Shown: positions 33,333-41,889 of the stretch, piece by piece
Layout of the letters: every line of letters begins with the position of its first letter
Numbering within the stretch: the first letter of the stretch is position 1
NCBI GenBank assembly: GCA_044346855.1
Contig: JBIIYJ010000001.1
Location: 20,310-84,309, forward strand
Source of the DNA: CAIKKV01 sp044346855
GTDB lineage: Bacteria; Verrucomicrobiota; Kiritimatiellia; CAIKKV01
DNA: 64,000 bases
Direction: 5' to 3'
Position numbers and translations under genes: made by a program
Notes under the pieces: model-generated
Database searches by the model: none
What the model was told of the DNA's origin: nothing
What the model saw: the letters and a program-made list of their open reading frames with translations, nothing else

Positions 33333-34447
33333 AAGGATGCTCCTTTCCAGCACAATTCCCTGATTCTGGCTGCCGCATAGACGAAATTCGCCCAGGACAC
33401 ATCGGGCGGAATCAAGTGATCCCACGCAGGTATATACCGCCCCTTTTCCAGCATCCGCTCCGCCCGCCGCACTTCCCGGTCAATGGCCTCCCGCCCCGCG
33501 GCCAGCGCCCGCTTGTCCAACCCGCCCAGGATCGCCAGCTCGGGATACTGCCGGCGAACCTCCAGAATGTCATTCCCCGCCTGCACTTCAAACGGGAAGA
33601 AGAAGTTGATGCCATGCCGGGTCATGATGGAAACCAGTTCGCCGCAATCGCCATCGCTGTCGACCGAAAGCAGGGGCGTCCCCGCCTCCCGCGCAAACGC
33701 GGCTATCCGGTCGTAACACGGCATCATGAACGACTCGATCATGGCGGGCGAGATAAGGGATCCCTGCCGACCGGACATATCCTCCCAGATGTGGATATGC
33801 GCGATCTTCACCTCGGCCGCCACCCGGCGCCAGAGACCGATCCAAAGCTCCGTCAGATGCTCCATCATGTCCCGCACCAGTTCCGGATCGTCATAAAAGG
33901 CGACCAGCAGCGCCTCGGCCCCCATCAGGTCGCGTGGCATTCCGAAGACGCCGTAGGGAAACGTGCCCACCTGGACCGCCTCACCCGTCGCTGCCAGCCG
34001 CGTCCGGAAGGCTTCCCAATCAACGGCCTTGAATCGCGCCGGATCGTCCAACCGCAGCCGGTCGGCCTTGAGCCGGTCCCAATCCGCCCGCGTCTTGACG
34101 GGGTAATCCATGAACTCGGGGATGGACGCGCCGTCCCGCCGGTTCCGCATCGTGATGCCGCGGGAATCCCGGCTGACGACGAACCGCTCGTTCTCCTCCA
34201 GCACTTTGACTTCGAAAGCCGGAAACAGCCCTGATGGAACGCCGGGATTGGCGAACCCCGGATCGGCCCCGATTTCCCGCCCCACGTCCAGGTCAGGCTT
34301 GCCCGTTTCCGCCCGCCACCGCTCCAGCGTGGCGCCCCAGGGGGCCCATCCGAAACTGATGCCAAACGAAATCCGGTCGACCGGCTTCCCGGTCAGGCAG
34401 GCCACCAGCCGTTCGCCGGGGGTCATGACCGCGGCTCCCCCCATCAT
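33323..34447 (-). CDS. Uroporphyrinogen decarboxylase (URO-D) superfamily protein
   Basis: The product is about 374 residues with a URO-D type TIM barrel: MTPGERLVACLTGKPVDRI at the start, GTFPYGVFGMPRDLMGAEALLVAFYDDPELV, HIHIWEDMSGRQGSLISPAM and PLLSVDSDGDCGELV. Heme-pathway URO-D is unlikely, because no heme genes are near and the sugar-enzyme context fits the many URO-D-like proteins of glycan loci, some of which are methyltransferases. The start is uncertain: ATG at 34447 overlaps the previous stop (ATGA), while ATG at 34426 has a GGGGGGAG ribosome site. Confidence 0.82.
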   Translation of the reverse strand: MMGGAAVMTPGERLVACLTGKPVDRISFGISFGWAPWGATLERWRAETGKPDLDVGREIGADPGFANPGVPSGLFPAFEVKVLEENERFVVSRDSRGITMRNRRDGASIPEFMDYPVKTRADWDRLKADRLRLDDPARFKAVDWEAFRTRLAATGEAVQVGTFPYGVFGMPRDLMGAEALLVAFYDDPELVRDMMEHLTELWIGLWRRVAAEVKIAHIHIWEDMSGRQGSLISPAMIESFMMPCYDRIAAFAREAGTPLLSVDSDGDCGELVSIMTRHGINFFFPFEVQAGNDILEVRRQYPELAILGGLDKRALAAGREAIDREVRRAERMLEKGRYIPAWDHLIPPDVSWANFVYAAARIRELCWKGASLCH

Positions 34448-35502
34448 ACGCCCTTCCAGAGCTTCAGATACTGGCGGGCGACCTTCAGGTCCTCCAGCGC
34501 CTCGGCGGCCGTGCAGGTCGGAGGCCGTTCGCCGCGCACGGCGGCCACGAAATTCATGGCCTGCTGCCGCATGGCGTGCACCCAGGGCAGCTGGGGCTCG
34601 ATCGTGACGGGCGCCACGCCGTTGCCGGGGTCCTTGAAGATTGTCACCCGGCCGGGCCGGTTGTTCGCCAGGGGCGCGGGCAGATCCACCCTGACCCACC
34701 CCTTCTGGAAGCAGACCAGCGCGGACTCCTGCCAGTCGACCGTCGTCTGGTAGGGCGTCATCTCCAGAACGCAGGCCACGCCGCTCGCGCTCCGGCCCGC
34801 GAACATCACGCCCGAGGGATCGGCATAACTCACCTCGTAAGGCTCGCCCAGCAGGTGGCGCATCAGATTGACCTGGTGGATGTAATAATTCACAAAGCTG
34901 ATGTAGAGGTCGTAGCTGGCCTTGTCCATGGAGGGATCCGCGGGATCCCATTCCATCTTGGGCGGGGCCCCTTCGGTACGGATCAGGTCGTTGAACCCCC
35001 CGGCAATCCAGTCGCCGGCCGGCATCAGGATCCGCACGTATCGCAGCGGGCCCAGTTCGCCGGACGCCTTGAGCGCGTCCACCTGGGCCTTGGCGTGCAT
35101 GGTCGCAGGGTCGCTCCGCTTGTGGTAGCCCAGCATCATCCAGGTGCCGCTTTCCTTGACCGCGGCCGCGATCTTCTCGCCCATCGGAAGCGTCCCGGCC
35201 AGCGGCTTTTCCGTGAAGACCGGGATGCCCGCCTTGAGCAGCTCGGGCACCAGCGTGCCGTGCCGAGTGAACGGCTGGGAGGCCACAAGGGCGTCCAGCT
35301 TTTCCGCCTTGATCATCTCCACGTGGCTGGCGTAGACCTTCGGCACGCCGTAACGCGCAGCCACCCTGGCGCCCAGGTCCGGCTTGATCTCGGCCAGGGC
35401 CGCAACCTCGCAGTCCGGAACGGTCACATAATTTTTCAGGTGCGCGCACTGCCCCATGCCGCCCACCCCCACGAACCCGATTCGAACGACTTTCTTGTCC
35501 AT
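34444..35502 (-). CDS. Gfo/Idh/MocA family oxidoreductase
   Basis: The product is 352 residues. The N-terminal Rossmann fold starts VVRIGFVGVGGMGQCAHLKNY and has the dinucleotide-site motif FTEKPLAGT; the C-terminal alpha/beta domain has SFVNYYIHQVNLMRHLLG in the position of the family's catalytic-histidine region. These enzymes oxidise or reduce sugars and inositols with NAD(P); the substrate is not known. AAGGAG precedes the ATG. It is coupled to the URO-D-like gene by an ATGA overlap. A tandem repeat separates it from the GH4 gene upstream. Confidence 0.9.
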   Translation of the reverse strand: MDKKVVRIGFVGVGGMGQCAHLKNYVTVPDCEVAALAEIKPDLGARVAARYGVPKVYASHVEMIKAEKLDALVASQPFTRHGTLVPELLKAGIPVFTEKPLAGTLPMGEKIAAAVKESGTWMMLGYHKRSDPATMHAKAQVDALKASGELGPLRYVRILMPAGDWIAGGFNDLIRTEGAPPKMEWDPADPSMDKASYDLYISFVNYYIHQVNLMRHLLGEPYEVSYADPSGVMFAGRSASGVACVLEMTPYQTTVDWQESALVCFQKGWVRVDLPAPLANNRPGRVTIFKDPGNGVAPVTIEPQLPWVHAMRQQAMNFVAAVRGERPPTCTAAEALEDLKVARQYLKLWKGV

Positions 35503-35526
35503 CTTCTTCTCCTTAACAGGCGACCA

Positions 35527-35585
35527 GCCTATAGCCTACAGCCTACAGCCTATAGCCTACAGCCTATAGCCTATAGCCTACAGCC
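35527..35585. repeat. Heptamer tandem repeat GCCTATA/GCCTACA
   Basis: Eight complete seven-base units (GCCTATA four times and GCCTACA four times, mixed) plus a final GCC span 59 bases between the GH4 and oxidoreductase genes. Adjacent intergenic sequence at 37098-37111 has related GCCTATATCCTATA. It is a microsatellite, not a CRISPR array: no spacers exist. Confidence 0.9.
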
Positions 35586-35591
35586 CTCTGT

Positions 35592-37010
35592 TCACGCTTT
35601 CGCCAGTGTCCCGAACCGGTTGGCGATGGCCAGCGCCGGATCCAGGGGCACCTCCTTGCGGAGCACTTTCTTCGGCACCCGGATTTCCGGAACGGCGCGC
35701 AGACGGCGTTTCTTGAACTGCGGCAGGTAGGCCCGCTGCTTTTCCAGCATTTCGCCCGTCATCTCCCGGACCTCCTTGAGCGTGCAGACCGCCGCCGTCA
35801 GCGGATCGAGCGCCGCCGCCTGCATGATCAGCTCCGGATCGCCGGTGAAACTGGCTTCCACGGTCAGCCCCTGGACCAGCACGTTGGTCATGTTCAGCGC
35901 CGCACAGGCCGGCGGCAGGTCGCCGATCACCGTCGGCTGCAGCCCCTGGCGGTCGGCAAACACCGGCACCTCCACGCAGCAGCCGCGCGGCAGGTTGGTG
36001 ATGAGCCCGTCGTTGCGCAGGTTGCCATTGAAACGGAACGGAACGCCCGTCTCCAGCCCCTCGATGATGTGCGAACAATATTCCGCGCTGCGGGGGCCCA
36101 GTTTCGTCGACTCGATCGACAGCGGATCGAGCCGCGCGAACTTGCCGGCGATCATCTTGCAGTACCGGTAATAGGCCCCGCTCTCGCCGCCGAAGGCGGG
36201 CTCATCGCAATACGCCTCCAGCGCCTTCTTGTTTTTCCTGAAATAGGGCAGGTATTCGGACAGGTGCCCCGTGCTCTCGGTCATGAAATAGCCGAAGTGG
36301 CGCATCACCTCGCCGCGCACCTTCTCGTTGACGTAGCTGCCCGGCTTCTCGAACTCCCGCTTCAACACCGGATACAGGTCGCGCCCCCGGTGCTCCAGCC
36401 GCAGAAACCAGGCCATGTGGTTGATGCCGGCGGCGGTGAAGTCGATTTCGCTTTTCTTCACGCCCGTGTAGCTGGCGATCAGGTCCATGGTCGTCTGCAC
36501 GCCATGGCACAATCCCACGAACTGCAGCCCCGGCACCCGCCCGAGCGCCCAGCAGCACATGGCCATCGGGTTGGCATAGTTGAACAGCACGGCCTTCGGA
36601 CATTCCTCCCGCATGACGTCGGCGATCGTCAGCAGCGCGGGAATGTGGCGCAGCGCGCGGAAGATGCCGCCCGGGCCCATGGTGTCGGCAATGCAGTTGT
36701 CGACGCCGTATTTCAGCGGGATCCTGTAATCCAGCTCGAACACGTCCACACCGCCAACCTGGATCATGACCACCACGTAGTCCGCCCCGCGCAGCGCCTG
36801 CCGCAGGTTGGTCGTCGCCGTGACAGTGGCGTCCAGCCCGTTGTCCCGGATCATGCGTCCCACGAAGGCGTGCATCTTGTCGAGCCGCGTCCGGGTCTTG
36901 GCCATGAGCCGGAACTCGCTGCCGGCCAGGGCCGGGGTGGCGAGGAAATCCGCCATCAGGGTTTTGCAGAACACCAGACTTCCCGCGCCGATCATCGCAA
37001 TCCTGGCCAT
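35592..37010 (-). CDS. Glycoside hydrolase family 4 enzyme (alpha-galactosidase-like)
   Basis: The product is 472 residues. The GH4 NAD-binding start is MARIAMIGAGSLVFCKTLMADF. The family block VMIQVGGVDVFELDYRIPLKYGVDN follows, as does NYANPMAMCCWAL. The metal-site cysteine and histidine are in GLCHGVQTTMDLIA. GH4 enzymes need NAD+ and Mn2+ and cut by oxidation, elimination and reduction. The CHGVQ form is nearest to alpha-galactosidase or galacturonidase members rather than the phospho-glucosidases. There is no signal peptide, so it acts in the cytoplasm. AGGGG precedes the ATG at 37010. It is divergent from the AraC-type regulator. Confidence 0.86.
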   Translation of the reverse strand: MARIAMIGAGSLVFCKTLMADFLATPALAGSEFRLMAKTRTRLDKMHAFVGRMIRDNGLDATVTATTNLRQALRGADYVVVMIQVGGVDVFELDYRIPLKYGVDNCIADTMGPGGIFRALRHIPALLTIADVMREECPKAVLFNYANPMAMCCWALGRVPGLQFVGLCHGVQTTMDLIASYTGVKKSEIDFTAAGINHMAWFLRLEHRGRDLYPVLKREFEKPGSYVNEKVRGEVMRHFGYFMTESTGHLSEYLPYFRKNKKALEAYCDEPAFGGESGAYYRYCKMIAGKFARLDPLSIESTKLGPRSAEYCSHIIEGLETGVPFRFNGNLRNDGLITNLPRGCCVEVPVFADRQGLQPTVIGDLPPACAALNMTNVLVQGLTVEASFTGDPELIMQAAALDPLTAAVCTLKEVREMTGEMLEKQRAYLPQFKKRRLRAVPEIRVPKKVLRKEVPLDPALAIANRFGTLAKA

Positions 37011-37129
37011 AGCGACCCCTCCGTTCCAATTGACCGTCATTGCCGTATTGACGGCCGGTTCAAACTGCCCTAACATCCGCCCGATGATCAGGAAACAGCC
37101 TATATCCTATAAATACAGGCCGCCGCCGT

Positions 37130-37150
37130 AAATGGCCAGACTTGCCATTT
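37130..37150. promoter_or_regulatory. Inverted repeat before the AraC-type regulator
   Basis: AAATGGC and GCCATTT are perfect complements separated by seven bases, 18 bases before the ATG at 37168. A second repeat, CCGTCA-N9-TGACGG, is at 37034-37054 next to the GH4 start. Both are candidate operators in this 157-base divergent gap, perhaps for the AraC-type protein itself. A TTGACA at 37152 is too close to the ATG to be a -35. Confidence 0.45.
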
Positions 37151-37167
37151 GTTGACAATTATTGCCT

Positions 37168-37920
37168 ATGACAAAACCCGCCCAACTGCTGCACATCGGC
37201 CACCTGCACCCCAGCCCCCGCTGGCGGATCGCCGACCATCACCACGCCTTCCACGAACTGATCGTGCCGGTGCGGGGCCGCATGACGCTCCGCTGCCCCG
37301 ATGGCCGGTTCGCCATTGGAACGGGCGACATCCTGATCTATCCCGCCGGCATGCCGCACGAGGAGGAATCGGACCCGGCCGATCCCATCGAAAGCTTTTT
37401 CCTCTCGCTGACGGGCACCGCCATCCGGGGGCGGTCCCTGCTGCGCCGCCACGACCACAGCGGCCGGATGCGCCAGCTGATCCGCTGGCTCTATGCCGAC
37501 CAGTTTGCGGAGGATCCCCTCGCTCGAACCGAAAGGGCGGCCCTCTTCCAGGCGCTGCTGGCGCGTTTTTTCAGGGAAGACCAGGGCCCCGAGCCGGAGC
37601 TGGCGCAGCAGATCCGATCCCTGGTGCGGGGTCACCTCGGCGAACGCCTGACGCTCGACAGGCTCGCGAAAGAGGCGCGGCTCAGCCGGTTTTACTTCGT
37701 GCGGACGTATCGCCGCCTGACCGGCCAGTCGCCCATGAAGGACGTCCGGCGCCTGCGCCTGGAATACGCGCGCGACCTGATCATCACCACCAAGCTGCCC
37801 CTGAAGGAGATCGCCATCAAGGCCGGACTGGGAACGCCCTACGCCCTCTCCCGGCTGTTCAACCGGTACTTCGACATGCCGCCCGGGGCCTTCCGCCGTT
37901 CGCTCAACGAGCCGGCCTGA
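37168..37920 (+). CDS. AraC-family transcriptional regulator with cupin sensor
   Basis: The product is 250 residues. The N-terminal AraC-binding cupin domain includes ADHHHAFHELIVPVRGRMTLRC and YPAGMPHEEES, expected to bind a sugar. The C-terminal double helix-turn-helix includes LTLDRLAKEARLSRFYFVRTYRRLTGQSPMKDVRRLRLEYARDL and the second motif KEIAIKAGLGTPYALSRLFNRYFDMPPGAFRR. It is divergent from the GH4 operon and converges on the heparinase-like gene, overlapping its end by 17 bases. It probably senses a sugar from these pathways. Confidence 0.92.
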   Translation: MTKPAQLLHIGHLHPSPRWRIADHHHAFHELIVPVRGRMTLRCPDGRFAIGTGDILIYPAGMPHEEESDPADPIESFFLSLTGTAIRGRSLLRRHDHSGRMRQLIRWLYADQFAEDPLARTERAALFQALLARFFREDQGPEPELAQQIRSLVRGHLGERLTLDRLAKEARLSRFYFVRTYRRLTGQSPMKDVRRLRLEYARDLIITTKLPLKEIAIKAGLGTPYALSRLFNRYFDMPPGAFRRSLNEPA

Positions 37921-39853
37921 CCCCGTCACCGGGCTCGCCGAAGGGATGGATCGCCAGCTCAGGCAGCGCCGCGCCGGCACGGATGCGCACCGATTCCCCG
38001 CCGGCGGAAAGCAGGATCCGCAACCCCTCCGGCGCCGTTGATCCCGCCGGGAACGCGCGGATTTCCGTCACCAGCAGGCACCGGGTCGCGGCCGCCCCGG
38101 AAGTCGCTTTCAGCAGGTGCAGCGTCCCATCCTGGCGACCGCCGGAATGGAACCGGGGCTGCAACTCCGTGACCGCGGAAACGGGAAGCGGCGACTGGAA
38201 CCGGATGAGGCAGGCGCCCTTTTCCCCCCGCCCGGAAAACACGCCCGCCCCTGACGGCTCGACCGGGAAACCTGTATGGAACAAGGCCGATAACACGACC
38301 GGTTTCCCGCTCTCGACGGCGTCCAGGATGACCCAGGCGTCGGGCCGGATATACACAACATGCCGGCGCAGGGAAACCAGCCCATGCGATTCCGGGTACG
38401 CCGCCGTCATGTCGGCAACGCAGCGGTCCCATGCCCCGTGGTGCTCCGCGCCCACCATGAACGGATACCGGCGGCTCCGGCGGAACGGCAGATCCTCCAG
38501 CCATTCCGACTGTTCGCCCAGCTGGCCCTGTCCGTCAATCAGCAGGGTGTTATGGTAGGACGTATCTTTGTAGACATACCCCGGGTGGCGCAGGATCCAT
38601 CCGCCATGCGCAAAAATCTGGAGTTCGCCGTTGTTCGGCTGCATGTGGCCGCCGCCGAGGGGATGACTGAACCGCTTCGCCGCGTGATGGCCGACATTGG
38701 GCCCGCATTTCACCGAACAGGCGGATTCGGTTCCGCTCCAGTTTTCGCGCATCACGGCGATGCCGAAATCGTCCATATAATCAAAGGGCTGCCGGCCGGT
38801 CGGCGCCGTCGGCTTGACCGCAGGATCGTATAACAGGAACGAGAACGGGCCGGCCCCGATGGCGCCACTGCGGAGTATTTCATCCGCAAACCACTGGGCC
38901 TCCCCATCCTTCAGACGGCTCGCCAGGACCCGGAGGACGGCTTCGTATCCGAAAACGGGGCCGTGCGCGTCGCCCTGGTGGAAAAAGAGGTCGTCAGCCT
39001 TCCAGGAGGCGCGGGGAATGCTTTGCGCATGGACCGCCCGGGCGTGCCGGGAAAGCCAGGGGGTGGTCTCGTACAAGTCAAAGCCGAACATGGCTTCCGC
39101 CAGGAGAAAGCTGATCGTCAGGTAGGCGGCGTAATAGCCGCCATACATGAGCCCTTCGGGGGAGACGCCGTCGGGGCCGAGCGCCCTGCTCTGGCAGTGC
39201 ATTTTCTCCCACGACAGGTTGGCGATCGGAGCGACATCGGGCCGCTCCCCGTAAAGGCAGGCGGCGGTGGCGGCCAGGCCGCCAAGAACAACCGCGGAAA
39301 TATTCCAGGTATAGCCGAACGGCTCCCCGGACCGGTACGACGCCCAGGCATCGAACACGCTGCGGCTGCGGGCATACAGCGTCTCCACATGCCGGCCGCG
39401 GGTTTCCCCGTCAACGTCATGCCACAACCAATCGAGCGCAAACGCGAAGCCGCGCGCCCAGTGACCGTAGATCAGGCTGTGGCCCCAATCCGGCTCGCCT
39501 CCCAGCCGCTGCATGAGAAGCTCGATCCGGGTACGATAGCGCGGCTCGCCGCACAGGCGGTACAGCAGGGCCAGATGGATCAGGTGCTCCCCGAGCTGGC
39601 GGACGTCAAACACGGCAGGCGGCAGCCCCATCAGCTTGTCAGGCAGGGGCAGCGCCGCGAGCCGGTCCCCCTCCCGGCGCAGATCCGCGAACCAGCCGGC
39701 CCACGGTTCGGTTTCCAGGCGTCCGCGCAGGCGATCGAAATCCCCCTCTGATCCCAGCATCCGGGGATGGACGCCCAGCAGGCGGGTCTCAACCGGAGTG
39801 GCGCTGTTGATGACATCCGACTCGGCAAGGGATTCGCACCGCGTTTTTTTCAT
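37904..39853 (-). CDS. Heparinase II/III family protein (probable polysaccharide lyase)
   Basis: The product is 649 residues. An alpha/alpha toroid (GLPPAVFDVRQLGEHLIHLALLYRL, GHWARGFAFALDWLWHDVD) is followed by the beta-sandwich with YVYKDTSYHNTLLIDGQGQLGEQ and the HPLGGGHMQPNNGELQIFAHGGW block, a typical heparinase II/III core. Relatives cleave uronic-acid polysaccharides by beta-elimination. No signal peptide is seen, so it may act on imported oligosaccharides. It starts one base after the sialidase-like gene and ends the six-gene minus-strand run. Confidence 0.85.
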   Translation of the reverse strand: MKKTRCESLAESDVINSATPVETRLLGVHPRMLGSEGDFDRLRGRLETEPWAGWFADLRREGDRLAALPLPDKLMGLPPAVFDVRQLGEHLIHLALLYRLCGEPRYRTRIELLMQRLGGEPDWGHSLIYGHWARGFAFALDWLWHDVDGETRGRHVETLYARSRSVFDAWASYRSGEPFGYTWNISAVVLGGLAATAACLYGERPDVAPIANLSWEKMHCQSRALGPDGVSPEGLMYGGYYAAYLTISFLLAEAMFGFDLYETTPWLSRHARAVHAQSIPRASWKADDLFFHQGDAHGPVFGYEAVLRVLASRLKDGEAQWFADEILRSGAIGAGPFSFLLYDPAVKPTAPTGRQPFDYMDDFGIAVMRENWSGTESACSVKCGPNVGHHAAKRFSHPLGGGHMQPNNGELQIFAHGGWILRHPGYVYKDTSYHNTLLIDGQGQLGEQSEWLEDLPFRRSRRYPFMVGAEHHGAWDRCVADMTAAYPESHGLVSLRRHVVYIRPDAWVILDAVESGKPVVLSALFHTGFPVEPSGAGVFSGRGEKGACLIRFQSPLPVSAVTELQPRFHSGGRQDGTLHLLKATSGAAATRCLLVTEIRAFPAGSTAPEGLRILLSAGGESVRIRAGAALPELAIHPFGEPGDGVRPAR

Positions 39854-39854
39854 T

Positions 39855-41015
39855 TTAAAATAGCCGGTTCGGTTTGCTCCACTTGATGCGCGAGACGAAC
39901 AGCGCGTTGTTGCTGCCGTACCGCTCGCAGACCGTGCAGTCGTAGTTGTCCGGCCCGGTTGTCTGCATCCACTCGCTGACCACCACCCAGGTCTCGCCGG
40001 CGGACGCGGTGCAAATGCCGAAATTGCCGAGGCGCGCCCCGCGCTCCGGCACCACGGGCCGCTCGGTCGAGCGGATCAGGCAGAGTCGCTCGGGATCGAC
40101 ACGCGCCATGAAAAGCGGCGCGCGGTGGCGGAACACGTGGTCGTTGTTCGCCCCCCGGCGGGTGTACACCAGGAACAACCCGTCGCTGTGCGTGACCCAG
40201 TGCTGCTGGGTGTTGTAGTTGCCGATCTGGCTGCCGTCGTCCCACGTCCAAGGGCGGGGCGGACCGAAAGCCAGCCCGTCGTCCCCCGCCGCCACATAGC
40301 CGCGCACGTCGTTTCGCAGGGTCAGGAAAAACCGCCCGTTGAAGCAGGCCAGGGAGGGCTCGCAGAAGCCCCGCGGCTCGGGGCAGATCAGGTCCGGCCC
40401 CCGAGCCTTGAAGGTCACGTCCTTCCCGTCGAACCCGCAGCGCATCACGGACGCCTTGTAGCAGCCGGTGGTGTCGTCCTTGGCCCGGAAATAGATCGGC
40501 AGCAGGATGTCGCCGTCCGGCAGGTCATACCGCTGCACGCAGCCCGCGCCCGAATTGAAATGGGCCGGATCGTCCGGCGGCATCGCCACGATCGTCCAGG
40601 GGGACCACAGGCGGGCGGCTTCGTCATACACGCTGAAATAGGTGGAACGGGGCCTGTTCCCGTGCACCAGGTTGTCGTCCCGGTACTGGGCCAGGTGGCC
40701 GGTCAGCAGCAGCTTGCCGCTTTTCGCATGCCATGTGGGCGTTCCGTCGCAGGGGCAATCCTCGGTCCCGTCCGCAGTGGCGCGCCGCACGAGGCCCGGC
40801 TGCCCGGCCGGCCCCGTCCACGTGCGGCCGAAATCGTCGCTGCGCAGCTCGTTTATCCCGTAGAAAATGTCGCTGCCCGTGATCCGCAGCTTCTGCGTCG
40901 TCACCACGGCCGTGTTCGGCGGAATGACCCCGCCGCGGGTCTGCACCCAGCAGGTTTTCCGGTCATACCCGCTGTGGATGATCTGCGTTTCAACCGAATA
41001 GTCCAGTTCGTCCAT
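39855..41015 (-). CDS. Sialidase-like (BNR/Asp-box) protein
   Basis: The product is 386 residues. RSDDFGRTWTGP is an Asp-box (S-x-D-x-G-x-T-W). Beta-propeller repeats follow with CDGTPTWHAKSGKLLLTGHLA, EPSLACFNGRFFLTLR and DGLFLVYTRRGANNDHVF, typical of exo-sialidase-fold proteins. A complete sialidase arginine triad is not evident, so it may cut another sugar. No signal peptide is present. The start at 41015 lies about 20 bases after the hydrolase gene. It is coupled to the heparinase-like gene by one base. Confidence 0.7.
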   Translation of the reverse strand: MDELDYSVETQIIHSGYDRKTCWVQTRGGVIPPNTAVVTTQKLRITGSDIFYGINELRSDDFGRTWTGPAGQPGLVRRATADGTEDCPCDGTPTWHAKSGKLLLTGHLAQYRDDNLVHGNRPRSTYFSVYDEAARLWSPWTIVAMPPDDPAHFNSGAGCVQRYDLPDGDILLPIYFRAKDDTTGCYKASVMRCGFDGKDVTFKARGPDLICPEPRGFCEPSLACFNGRFFLTLRNDVRGYVAAGDDGLAFGPPRPWTWDDGSQIGNYNTQQHWVTHSDGLFLVYTRRGANNDHVFRHRAPLFMARVDPERLCLIRSTERPVVPERGARLGNFGICTASAGETWVVVSEWMQTTGPDNYDCTVCERYGSNNALFVSRIKWSKPNRLF

Positions 41016-41034
41016 GACACCGCTCGTTTCGCTG

Positions 41035-41889
41035 TTAGGGGCTTTTTCCACTCTCGCCGGGAACCGACCAGAACCTGTCGACCAGGGAAGCAAACGAAAC
41101 AAGCCGTGTCCAGTATGCCTCGCCGCCCTCGTCCGGCACGTCGTCGTGGCCGGCGCCCGCCGTCCACAGGAACTCTTTCGGGGACGGAGCCGCGTCGTAC
41201 AGCGCCCGCCCGTGCCAGGGGGGGATGATCGCATCCCGGAGCCCGTGCACGATCAGGATCGGGCAGCGAACGCGCCGGATCGTCCGGAGGTTCCGGCCCT
41301 TGTCCAGCGGGAACAGGGGCAGGCGGGTAAGCGTCCTGAACGCCGAGACGAATCCGCTCTGCACGATCAGCCCCCCGACCGGGTGGTCCGCCGCCAGGGG
41401 CACGGCAAAGGCCGCTCCCACCGAGCGGCCGTGGACGATCAGGCGGCGGGGTTCCACGCCTTTCGCTTCCACCAGATGCCGGTAGACGGCCTCCGTGTCC
41501 TCCTGCGCCCGGCGGAAACCGGGCCTGCCGTCGCTGAGCCCGTAGCCGCGGTAATCAAATGAAAAGACGCGGAACCCCCGGGCTGCGTAATCCTCCAGCA
41601 GCGGCCGCAGGTCCCCGACATCCTCGGCATTGCCGTGGATGAACAGGACGGCCGGCGCACCCGGCGGCCCGGGCGCCTCGAACAGCACGATCGATTCGCG
41701 ATCGTTGACCGGAATGCGGGAATAAACGGCCCCGTCGACCAGGTAATAGGATTCCTGGGGACAGAAGATCAGGCGGTCGGACACCAGGTAGCCGCCGATC
41801 ATGACCAGCAGGTAGATCTCCGCCAGCGACAGCAGGAGGCGCCGCGGACTGAATTCCCCGATCACCCATTTTCTCCATGCCGCCGGCAT
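41035..41889 (-). CDS. Alpha/beta hydrolase with N-terminal membrane anchor
   Basis: The product is 284 residues. One membrane helix lies near residues 19-37 (LLSLAEIYLLVMIGGYLV). The hydrolase core has VLFIHGNAEDVGDLRPLLEDYAARGFRVFSFDYRGYGLSDG, the nucleophile elbow HGRSVGAAFA (GxSxG), and the catalytic histidine in AGAGHDDVP. It resembles ABHD13/17-type or BEM46-like hydrolases; the substrate is unknown. Start ATG overlaps the MBL stop (TGATG). An ester-cleaving role on acylated sugars is possible but unproved. Confidence 0.83.
   Translation of the reverse strand: MPAAWRKWVIGEFSPRRLLLSLAEIYLLVMIGGYLVSDRLIFCPQESYYLVDGAVYSRIPVNDRESIVLFEAPGPPGAPAVLFIHGNAEDVGDLRPLLEDYAARGFRVFSFDYRGYGLSDGRPGFRRAQEDTEAVYRHLVEAKGVEPRRLIVHGRSVGAAFAVPLAADHPVGGLIVQSGFVSAFRTLTRLPLFPLDKGRNLRTIRRVRCPILIVHGLRDAIIPPWHGRALYDAAPSPKEFLWTAGAGHDDVPDEGGEAYWTRLVSFASLVDRFWSVPGESGKSP

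Noticed and set aside
33323..34447. Heme biosynthesis assignment for the URO-D-like gene
   Set aside because: No heme genes are near and the gene is embedded in a sugar operon; many URO-D superfamily members are not heme enzymes.
35527..35585. Possible CRISPR-like array
   Set aside because: Units are seven bases with no spacers; it is a microsatellite.
37152..37157. TTGACA as the -35 of the AraC-type gene
   Set aside because: It is only ten bases before the start codon and no -10 fits downstream ahead of the ATG.
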